A DNA stretch of 16,313 nucleotides, from contig CAYYGL010000110.1 of NCBI GenBank assembly GCA_964471235.1, positions 1 through 16,313 of the forward strand, written 5' to 3'. Shown here in pieces: positions 1 through 7,292 of this stretch (the stretch's first letter is position 1; each line of letters starts with the position of its first letter). The stretch is from CAYYGL01 sp964471235. GTDB taxonomy: Bacteria > Calditrichota > Calditrichia > RBG-13-44-9 > J075. Made by a program: the position numbers and the translations under genes. The notes beneath the pieces were generated by a model. It had not been told where the DNA came from. It worked only from the letters and a program-made list of their open reading frames with translations, and searched no databases.

Positions 1-1
1 G

Positions 2-3000
2 AAGCCGGATACCCGCATCTGGAGCATTTTTTACTGGCAGAAGATGGCACAGTTAGGTTTGATAGAAGTTAATAAAGAGGTTAAAGTGCCGCCTGCCGTT
101 TACACCGGCAGTGACATCACCCTGCCCGGCGGGGAAACGATTACCTCGATTGACATCCCGATTATTAATTCCACTACCGTTACCCAGAGTGAAAATTCCG
201 TTTTCGTCAATCCGCAAGACCCCAATAAAGTGCTCAACTCCAATAACTCCACCGATAATCCGGTTACCCAGATTTATGGCACCAGCGGCTTCATGACCTC
301 CGATGGCGGAAATACCTGGAGCGGTCAGTTTCAGGGCACTGGCGGCCCGAACGGCGGGGACCCGGCGGCAGTGATTGATATGCTCAACCGTTATTATGTG
401 GGTTATATTGCATTTAATAACGGACAGGGAGTGGCATATTCCACTGACGAGGGCGCTACCTGGACCCATGTCCAGATTGCCAATACTTCTTTTGGGGGAC
501 TGTTAGACAAAAACCACCTCTGGGCGGATAACATGTGGTCCAGTCCTTACCTATATAATCTTTATAGTGCCTGGAGCAATCTGGATGGCGGATCGAATTA
601 TGGAGAAATTGAATTTTCCCGTTCTACCACCAATGGAACATCCTGGAGCACGCCGATTGTTATTAGCAGCGCCATTGCCGCCGGGAGCCACAACCAGGGA
701 GTCAATCTGAAAACCGGGCCCAATGGCGAGGTGTATGCCGTGTGGGCAGTGTATGATAGCTGGCCGGCGGATGAAAATGCCCTGGGATTTGCCAAATCTA
801 CCGATGGCGGCGTTACCTGGCAGCCGGCTACCCGAATCCTTTCCAATATCCGGGGAATTCGCATTACCGGAACCTCTAAAAACATGCGGGTGAATTCGTT
901 CCCGGTAATGGCAGTCGATATCTCCGGTGGTCCCCACAATGGCTGGATTTATGTGGTCTGGACCAATTACGGCACCCCGGGAATTAATTCCGGCCCGGAT
1001 ATCGACGTGTACATGATCCGCTCCACCGACGGCGGCAACACCTGGTCTTCCCCAATTCGGGTCAACCAGGATACTCCCGGTCTGGGTAAGGAGCATTATT
1101 TCCCCTGGATTACCTGTGATCCGGTTACCGGCAATCTCAGCGTTATTTTTTACGACGATCGCAATGTCTCCAGCACCCAGTGTGAGGTGTTTGTGGCAAC
1201 CTCCTCTGACGGCGGCACTACCTGGAGCGATTTTAAAGTCAGTGATGTTGCCTTCACCCCATCGCCCATCCCCGGATTAGCCACCGGTTATTTTGGTGAC
1301 TACCTGGGCATCTCCGCTTACAACAACCAGGTGTACCCGGTCTGGACCGACAACCGTACCGGAAACGCCCTGGCGTATACCTCACCGTTTACCTTTGGTG
1401 GTGCTGGTGGACCGGATATTGCCGTTTCTCCTACCAGCTTTAGTTTTACAGTGCCTCAGAATGGAACCGCCAGCGACGTACTGACCATCTCCAATACCGC
1501 ACCTGCCGGGCAGCCCAACCTGGATTGGACCCTTGCCGACCAGCCGGCGTTTCTGAAGCTGAAAAGCGGGAAGGAGATTCCCATTCGCATCACCTCGGAA
1601 AACCCGGAAAAGGATGTCTCCGCTCAATACCCGCCTTCACCGGTGAAAGCGCCTTCTGAGTTGAGACCTTCGGAAACCGCCCGGTTCAGTAACCACACAC
1701 CATCCGACAATCCCATGGCAGTCAGCTTGCCCTTTTTTGATGGCTTCGAATCCGGCAATTACAATCTCTGGATTGATGACGGCGGCTCCGGCACCAAGGA
1801 AGTTACCAATACCACTGCCGCAGAAGGGATTTACAGCTTCCATTATTTCTATACCGGTAGTATCAACCATTTCCATGGCATTCACCAGGAATTCAACCCC
1901 GGCTCTCAACCGAATTATATCGGGTTTTACATTCGCTCCGGCTCTACTACCCAGGCTGACGCTTACGTGGTGATCACCGCCAATGGCAACAACACCGAGG
2001 TGATTTGGTTCTTTGCCGATGACAACGGCAATTTTTATATCAATGCCGATGTGGGCGGAAATAATTCCTATCCGTACAATGCCCTGCAATGGTATCACAT
2101 CGAATACAAAAATATCGATTGGGTGAATAAAACCTTTGACTTTTATGTGGATGGCGCCCTGGTGCAGGCGAATATTCCCTTCCGGAATCCGAGCATTGTG
2201 AATGACATTGACCGAATGTATTTATATAACTTCGATACCAACTCCGATGGCTGGTGGGATGCCATCAGTGTGGGTGCGGATTGTGCCTGGTTGAGCGAGT
2301 CACCAACCAGCGGCTCCATACCACCCGGGGGCAGTCAAAATGTAAATGTTATGGTCGATGCCACCGGCCTGGCGGTGGGTAATTACGACTGTGATATCGT
2401 CATCAACAGCAACGACCCGGATGAGAACCCGGTGACGGTGCCGGTACATTTATTGGTAACGCCCCCGGGAGGATTTGACGCCCTGGTCTGGGATGCTTTC
2501 GGGACACCGCTTACCCCGCAGGAAATTGTCGATAAAGTCAAACGGGAAAAAGGAGAAACCATTTCCCTGGAAGAGGCAGAACGGTTATCCCGGCTGGTAC
2601 CGACCCAGAGTGCCACGGAAATCGTCAATGCCCTCACCAACCTGGGGTTAACCAGCAACCTGGTGTTTGACATTTCCACTGAGAATCTGAACAACTACAA
2701 CTATGTATTTGTAGTGCTGGGTCAATTCCCCAATAATCATATTATTCAGGCAGGAAGTGTAGAAGCTACCAAAATTGAAAACTACATTGCCAGCGGTGGA
2801 AATGTCTATTTGGAAGGTGGAGATGTATGGTATTATGATCCGCAATTTGCCAACGGGCATGATTTTGGGCCCACGTTTGGCATTAACCCGGTTAGCGATG
2901 GAGCTGGTGGCGGTGAGTTGAGCAACATCGTGGGGCACTCCTTTGCGACCGGATTAGACTATGCCTATAACGTGGGAACCGATAATTATCCGGATCATAT

Positions 3001-6000
3001 TGATCCCACCGGCACCGGCTTCCTGGTTCATGAAAACACCTCGCCGGTCTTCAACTGCGGAATCGGGAATGAACCTGCCGGCCGCACCATTGGGACTTCC
3101 TTTGAGTTCGGCCAGTTGATAGATGGTGCAGTAACTAAGACCGATCTGATGGCTGCCTATATCAACTTCTTCGATAACGGATTGGGTACGCCGGACATCT
3201 CTGTCACTCCCATGTCTTTTAGTTTCACGCTGCCTCCCGGTGGAACCGACACCCAGGTAATGAACATCAGCAACACTGGTACTGCCGATCTGATCTGGAA
3301 CATTAGCGAACAGGTCTTACCGCTGATGTTGCCCAATGGAAAGACGATCCCGGTGAAAGTGCAGTTGCCCGCTTCTACCCAAACCGTTTCTGCCCCTCCG
3401 AAAGGATTTAACCGGAATGAATGGCGGGCGAAATTTGCCAATGCCACCCGGATATCCGATGTGGTACCCGGTGTTCATGGCACCGTTCCACCATTGCCCA
3501 ATGCCCTGGGGGATATTCTGGACTCCTTCACCGCCCCCGGCACCCCGTCGCCAATTGGGGTGACCTATGACCCGGATTTCGATGCGGTATGGGTGAGTGA
3601 TGAGCAGAGCGGGCAGGTCTTTTTGGTGGACAAAAATCCGCCCTATAATGTGTTGCAAACCATTGTCCTGCCGCCCCCAACTCCCGGCGGACCCGATGAT
3701 ATCGCCGTGGTGGGGAATTTACTCTACATCAGCGACTTTAACGGAGATTTAACCACTTATGATGATGTCATCTACGCAGTGGATAAATACACCGGCGCTT
3801 TTGTGGATATCTGGGAATTAGACGGTGCTGGCAACCCCAATCCCAGCGACAATATTGACCAGATCATCGGGTTAACCGTCAATGCTGCCGGCGAGTTCTT
3901 TGCTTCCAATAATCTGGATGCCACCATCCGCAAAATCGATTTACAGCCCGGCGGGATGTGGTCCACCATCCAGACTTATACCTCTCCGGTGGGTGGGCCC
4001 ACGGCCTGTCTGGATTGGGATCCCCAGCAGAATGGTTTCTGGGTAGCCAATTTAATCGGTGCCCCGGCTTATCTAACCGACCCGAACTTTTCGGCGGTAA
4101 ACTCATTTACCGAACCGGGTGCTTCTTCCTCCGGTATCACCACCTTACAAAACGGTAATTTATGGATGTGCGATTTCGGAACGAATTTAGTCTATGTGCT
4201 GGAAGGATTGCCGGTGGATTGCCCCTGGCTGGCAGAAAACCCGGTTAACGGCATTATCCCAGCCGGCGGTAGTCAGAATGTGGATGTGATGGTGGATGCC
4301 ACCGGATTAACACCCGGCACTTACAACTGCAATATGTTGATCAACAGCAACGACCCCGATGAGAACCCGGTGATCGTGCCAGTGACGCTGAATGTCGTCT
4401 CGAACCCGCCGGACATCAACGTCTCCCCAACCTCCTTTACCTTTAATGTTCCTGAAAATGGTAACGCTGCCGATATCATGACCATTTCCAATACCGCGCC
4501 CGCCGGTTCCCAGAATTTGAACTGGGATATTACCGAACAGGAATTGCCATTGGTGATGAGCGATGGCAGGATTTTGCCGGTTAAAGTTCGTCGTCACCAG
4601 GAAACGAAGAAAGGCTTTCGCTCCTCTGATAAATGGAATATTGCTGGCACTGCTTCTCAACCCGGTGATCATTTTTGTGAGGCAAAATTTGTGCGATCCG
4701 ATCGGTTGGCAAGCATTGTTGTAATTCAGACCGGAGCATCCATTTCCAACAGCATTGTTCAGGCGCTTAATGAATTGGGTGTTGCTTATGATTTCATCAC
4801 CACATCTGATTTCACCACAATTGACTTTACTCCCTATAATACTATTATCCTGGGAATGGATGGTGGGTTGGTTTCGGATTTGAGTGTTCAGATCGTTGCC
4901 AACGAAGCGGCTTCCGGTAAAAAATTGATTATCTACGGCGGCACGAATTATGGTCCGTTTTATGATGGCGTGATGTTGTATCTCTTGCAGCACAATAATG
5001 TCCAGGGATGGTCTATTTCCGCCACGCCGCATCTGACGGTGACCGACCCCACTCATCCTTTAGCCGCCGGATTACCCCCGACCTACAATTATGTGAATTC
5101 GTCAGCTGCTTATTACTGTCTGAGGATTACCGACCCGGCAGCCGTGGAAGCAGCTCAGAATGGCGATGGGTTCCCGGCATTAATCAACAAACCCATCGGA
5201 AATGGTATGTTGATTTATTCGATTAGTTCACCTTTTGACGGATATTATGGTGATCCAGGGGATTATGCCATTCTAAAGACCCTCATAACCAACGCATTGA
5301 ACTTTGCCACCGATTGCCCCTGGCTTTCCGAAAACCCGCTTAGCGGTACCATACCCCCCGGCGGCAGTCAGAATGTGGATGTGATGGTGAATGCCACCGG
5401 ATTAACGCCCGGCACTTACAACTGCAATATGTTGATCAACAGCAACGACCCGGATGAGAACCCGGTGATCGTACCGGTGACGCTGAATGTTACCCCGCCG
5501 TGCGATTTCTCTGCCAACCTGTTGGTGCAGGACGCCTGTGTGGATAACCAGAACCTGGTCTTTGGAACCTGTGCCGGTGCCACCGACGGATACGACCCCG
5601 GGTTAGACCAACTGGCGCCCCCGCCGCCGCCTCCCGGCGCCTTCGACGCCCGGTTAAGGAGCAGCGTGGATGATTTCTTGATTGACTATCGCACCACCAA
5701 TGTGGATTCCACCATCATCTGGGATGTGATCTATCAAGCTGCTACCGGATGCGATCCGGTTACCCTTACCTGGAACCCGGCGGAATTGCCGGCGGATGCC
5801 AGCATCTTCACCCTGGTGGATTTTGTCACCGGCGGATCCCTGGTGAATGTGGATATGCGTACCAACTCCAGCTATACCGATGTGCTGAATTTAGGGCATC
5901 TGCAAATCGTTTACTCTTTTGCAGTTACCTTTAACAAGGATGTGATGGCGGGCTGGAACATGATTGGCTTGCCCCTGCAGGTGGCGGATCCTTACTATCT

Positions 6001-7090
6001 GTCGGTCTTCCCCGGAGCGGTTCCCGGCACCCTGTTCGGATTTGACGGCAGTTACACGCCCGAAGACACCATCCACACCTGCACCGGCTACTGGCTGCGC
6101 TTCCCGGCTGCGCAAACTCAAGCCATCACCGGCACACCGGTAAACAACTGCACCATCGACCTGATGAGCGGCTGGAATATGATTGCCGGTCCTTACTGCG
6201 ATGTGGCGTTAACGGATGTGGGGGACCCGGGTGGCATCATCATTCCCGGAACTCTTTTCGGATTCGACGGCTCCTATTTTCCGGCGGATACCATCAAGAA
6301 GGGAGAAGGCTACTGGGTTAAAGCCAGTGCTGCCGGTACCATCACCGTTAACTGCGGTGGCACCCCTCTGGCGAAAGGAAGTGCTCAACCGGCGGTGAGC
6401 CTGCCCGATGAATCCCGGTTCAGCCAGATCACTATCAGCGATGCTGCCGGGAAATCTCAAGCCCTGTTCTTCAATGCCGAACTAAGAGACCAGACACTGC
6501 TTGCCAGCTACAGCATGCCCCCGCTGCCGCCGCCCGGTGCCTTCGACGCCCGCTTTGCCGGCGATTACCGCTTAACCACCGGGGATGAAGCCACCATCGA
6601 AGTGCAGGCAAGCGCTTTTCCGCTGACGGTGACCTTCCGGAATCTGCCACACAACAGCACGTCTTTGCTGGAACCCGGTTACAGCTATGTGCTCCGGGAA
6701 GTGGTGGAAGGCAAAGTGGTCGCAGAGCATAACATCACCGAAGGGACCACCATCACCATTACCAACAGCCGGGTGAACAACCTGCTGCTGAGTAAGGTAG
6801 GAACGGTACCCACGGTGTTTGCAGTCGGGCAGAACTACCCCAACCCCTTCAACCCGACGACCACCATCAAGTATGCCATTCCTTCACCGGAAAAGGTAAC
6901 CATTACCATCTACAATGCTCTCGGTCAGAAGGTGAAAACGCTGGTGAATAAACAGCAGGACTCCGGATACTACACGGTGGTGTGGGATGCTACCAACGAT
7001 GCCGGTATGAAAGTGGGAAGCGGAATCTACTTCTACGTGGTGAAAGCCGGTAATCATCGCAAAATTATGAAGATGGTCTTGCTGAAGTAG
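2..7090 (+). CDS. Giant mosaic surface protein with T9SS C-terminal sorting domain (5' partial)
   Basis: Predicted extracellular or cell-surface multidomain protein of unknown substrate. The frame stays open to the left edge. The first in-frame ATG (44) has no Shine-Dalgarno site and no signal peptide, so the true start lies outside the window. Domains in order, counting residues from that ATG: a sialidase/BNR-like propeller (about 45-450) with six Asp-box motifs such as STDGGVTW and SSDGGTTW. Then come three Ig-like/BACON-like modules, each split by a guest domain: jelly-roll-like (1541-2278), propeller-like (3314-4216) and GATase-like (4541-5311). A further GATase-like domain (about 2461-3187) sits between modules 1 and 2. 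After these come two proline-rich FDAR modules, two GWNM repeats, and a T9SS tail from residue about 2262 (NYPNPFNPTTTIKY, ending KMVLLK). T9SS export is known for such tails. The ligand or enzymatic role is not visible. The call as a T9SS cargo is firm; guest-domain folds are inferred. Confidence 0.9.
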   Translation, partial: KPDTRIWSIFYWQKMAQLGLIEVNKEVKVPPAVYTGSDITLPGGETITSIDIPIINSTTVTQSENSVFVNPQDPNKVLNSNNSTDNPVTQIYGTSGFMTSDGGNTWSGQFQGTGGPNGGDPAAVIDMLNRYYVGYIAFNNGQGVAYSTDEGATWTHVQIANTSFGGLLDKNHLWADNMWSSPYLYNLYSAWSNLDGGSNYGEIEFSRSTTNGTSWSTPIVISSAIAAGSHNQGVNLKTGPNGEVYAVWAVYDSWPADENALGFAKSTDGGVTWQPATRILSNIRGIRITGTSKNMRVNSFPVMAVDISGGPHNGWIYVVWTNYGTPGINSGPDIDVYMIRSTDGGNTWSSPIRVNQDTPGLGKEHYFPWITCDPVTGNLSVIFYDDRNVSSTQCEVFVATSSDGGTTWSDFKVSDVAFTPSPIPGLATGYFGDYLGISAYNNQVYPVWTDNRTGNALAYTSPFTFGGAGGPDIAVSPTSFSFTVPQNGTASDVLTISNTAPAGQPNLDWTLADQPAFLKLKSGKEIPIRITSENPEKDVSAQYPPSPVKAPSELRPSETARFSNHTPSDNPMAVSLPFFDGFESGNYNLWIDDGGSGTKEVTNTTAAEGIYSFHYFYTGSINHFHGIHQEFNPGSQPNYIGFYIRSGSTTQADAYVVITANGNNTEVIWFFADDNGNFYINADVGGNNSYPYNALQWYHIEYKNIDWVNKTFDFYVDGALVQANIPFRNPSIVNDIDRMYLYNFDTNSDGWWDAISVGADCAWLSESPTSGSIPPGGSQNVNVMVDATGLAVGNYDCDIVINSNDPDENPVTVPVHLLVTPPGGFDALVWDAFGTPLTPQEIVDKVKREKGETISLEEAERLSRLVPTQSATEIVNALTNLGLTSNLVFDISTENLNNYNYVFVVLGQFPNNHIIQAGSVEATKIENYIASGGNVYLEGGDVWYYDPQFANGHDFGPTFGINPVSDGAGGGELSNIVGHSFATGLDYAYNVGTDNYPDHIDPTGTGFLVHENTSPVFNCGIGNEPAGRTIGTSFEFGQLIDGAVTKTDLMAAYINFFDNGLGTPDISVTPMSFSFTLPPGGTDTQVMNISNTGTADLIWNISEQVLPLMLPNGKTIPVKVQLPASTQTVSAPPKGFNRNEWRAKFANATRISDVVPGVHGTVPPLPNALGDILDSFTAPGTPSPIGVTYDPDFDAVWVSDEQSGQVFLVDKNPPYNVLQTIVLPPPTPGGPDDIAVVGNLLYISDFNGDLTTYDDVIYAVDKYTGAFVDIWELDGAGNPNPSDNIDQIIGLTVNAAGEFFASNNLDATIRKIDLQPGGMWSTIQTYTSPVGGPTACLDWDPQQNGFWVANLIGAPAYLTDPNFSAVNSFTEPGASSSGITTLQNGNLWMCDFGTNLVYVLEGLPVDCPWLAENPVNGIIPAGGSQNVDVMVDATGLTPGTYNCNMLINSNDPDENPVIVPVTLNVVSNPPDINVSPTSFTFNVPENGNAADIMTISNTAPAGSQNLNWDITEQELPLVMSDGRILPVKVRRHQETKKGFRSSDKWNIAGTASQPGDHFCEAKFVRSDRLASIVVIQTGASISNSIVQALNELGVAYDFITTSDFTTIDFTPYNTIILGMDGGLVSDLSVQIVANEAASGKKLIIYGGTNYGPFYDGVMLYLLQHNNVQGWSISATPHLTVTDPTHPLAAGLPPTYNYVNSSAAYYCLRITDPAAVEAAQNGDGFPALINKPIGNGMLIYSISSPFDGYYGDPGDYAILKTLITNALNFATDCPWLSENPLSGTIPPGGSQNVDVMVNATGLTPGTYNCNMLINSNDPDENPVIVPVTLNVTPPCDFSANLLVQDACVDNQNLVFGTCAGATDGYDPGLDQLAPPPPPPGAFDARLRSSVDDFLIDYRTTNVDSTIIWDVIYQAATGCDPVTLTWNPAELPADASIFTLVDFVTGGSLVNVDMRTNSSYTDVLNLGHLQIVYSFAVTFNKDVMAGWNMIGLPLQVADPYYLSVFPGAVPGTLFGFDGSYTPEDTIHTCTGYWLRFPAAQTQAITGTPVNNCTIDLMSGWNMIAGPYCDVALTDVGDPGGIIIPGTLFGFDGSYFPADTIKKGEGYWVKASAAGTITVNCGGTPLAKGSAQPAVSLPDESRFSQITISDAAGKSQALFFNAELRDQTLLASYSMPPLPPPGAFDARFAGDYRLTTGDEATIEVQASAFPLTVTFRNLPHNSTSLLEPGYSYVLREVVEGKVVAEHNITEGTTITITNSRVNNLLLSKVGTVPTVFAVGQNYPNPFNPTTTIKYAIPSPEKVTITIYNALGQKVKTLVNKQQDSGYYTVVWDATNDAGMKVGSGIYFYVVKAGNHRKIMKMVLLK
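1415..1540 (+). repeat. Split Ig-like module 1, N-terminal half
   Basis: Encodes the start of a repeated beta-sandwich module, with the pattern DIAVSPTSFSFTV then LTISNTAPAG and a final LDW. The equivalent halves of modules 2 and 3 lie at 3194-3313 and 4412-4540. The matching C-terminal half begins only at 2279, after an inserted domain of about 246 residues. Confidence 0.8.
2279..2457 (+). repeat. Split Ig-like module 1, C-terminal half
   Basis: A 179-base unit coding for DCAWLSESPTSGSIPPGG, then NVMVDATGL and INSNDPDENPVTVPV. It recurs with the same length at 4217-4395 and 5312-5490. Joined to the half at 1415-1540 it would make one ordinary Ig-like/BACON-like surface module. This copy is the most diverged of the three. 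Confidence 0.85.
3194..3313 (+). repeat. Split Ig-like module 2, N-terminal half
   Basis: Encodes DISVTPMSFSFTLPPGG, then MNISNTG and LIWNISEQ. It is followed by the linker LPLMLPNGKTIPVKV, which has a close match after the third copy, and then by a propeller-like insert before the module resumes at 4217. Confidence 0.8.
4217..4395 (+). repeat. Split Ig-like module 2, C-terminal half
   Basis: A 179-base unit coding for DCPWLAENPVNGIIPAGG through INSNDPDENPVIVPV. By eye it matches the unit at 5312-5490 at about nine bases in ten, with long identical runs in its second half. This suggests recent duplication or gene conversion. Confidence 0.85.
4412..4540 (+). repeat. Split Ig-like module 3, N-terminal half
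   Basis: Encodes DINVSPTSFTFNVPENG, then MTISNTAPAG and LNWDITEQ. The linker LPLVMSDGRILPVKV follows, then a GATase-like insert, and the module resumes at 5312. Confidence 0.8.
5312..5490 (+). repeat. Split Ig-like module 3, C-terminal half
   Basis: A 179-base unit coding for DCPWLSENPLSGTIPPGG through INSNDPDENPVIVPV. It is the near-identical partner of 4217-4395. Confidence 0.85.
5951..6103 (+). repeat. GWNM repeat, copy a
   Basis: First of two in-frame repeats inside the giant surface-protein gene. It encodes GWNMIGLPL, then PGTLFGFDGSYTPEDTI, and ends near GYWLRF. Its partner is at 6170-6325. Such GWNM...GYW units are common just before T9SS tails in FCB surface proteins; their role is unknown. 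Confidence 0.75.
6170..6325 (+). repeat. GWNM repeat, copy b
   Basis: Second copy of the unit at 5951-6103. It encodes GWNMIAGPYC, then PGTLFGFDGSYFPADTI, and ends near GYWVKA. The two copies are diverged in the middle but share the same landmark residues and spacing. Confidence 0.75.
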
Positions 7091-7118
7091 TCTGATGTGC
7101 CTCGCCAGCAAACCTGTC

Positions 7119-7154
7119 AAGCTGTCGTCCGAATTTCGGACGACAGCTTTTTTT
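7119..7154 (+). terminator. Rho-independent terminator of the giant surface-protein gene
   Basis: A stem of 14 perfect pairs (7119-7132 with 7136-7149, arm GCTGTCGTCCGA) closes a 3-nt loop and runs into a tract of seven T. It lies 28 nt after the stop codon at 7090. This is the clearest intrinsic terminator in the window. Confidence 0.92.
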
Positions 7155-7158
7155 ATTC

Positions 7159-7187
7159 TTGACGCTCTCCGCCGAGGGAATTATATT
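7159..7187 (+). promoter_or_regulatory. Sigma70-like promoter for the 7293 gene
   Basis: TTGACG (7159-7164) and TATATT (7182-7187) are separated by exactly 17 nt. The -35 box starts 4 nt after the T tract of the preceding terminator, so this is where a fresh transcript would be expected. It implies an untranslated leader of about 100 nt. The match to the consensus is seen; use in vivo is inferred. Confidence 0.6.
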
Positions 7188-7292
7188 GCCTTATCCAAAC
7201 AAGGCATAAGATGATATAGAAACCACCCGGTTTTCAGGATTCCTCGTTGGTGATTTTTATTCACTATCTTCACATAAACTCCAGGAGGTTTC

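Noticed and set aside
4307..5056. Long minus-strand frame (249 codons) opposite the giant surface-protein gene
   Set aside because: An antisense shadow of a clearly real coding sequence with repeated domains. Low-complexity composition, no ribosome site considered convincing.
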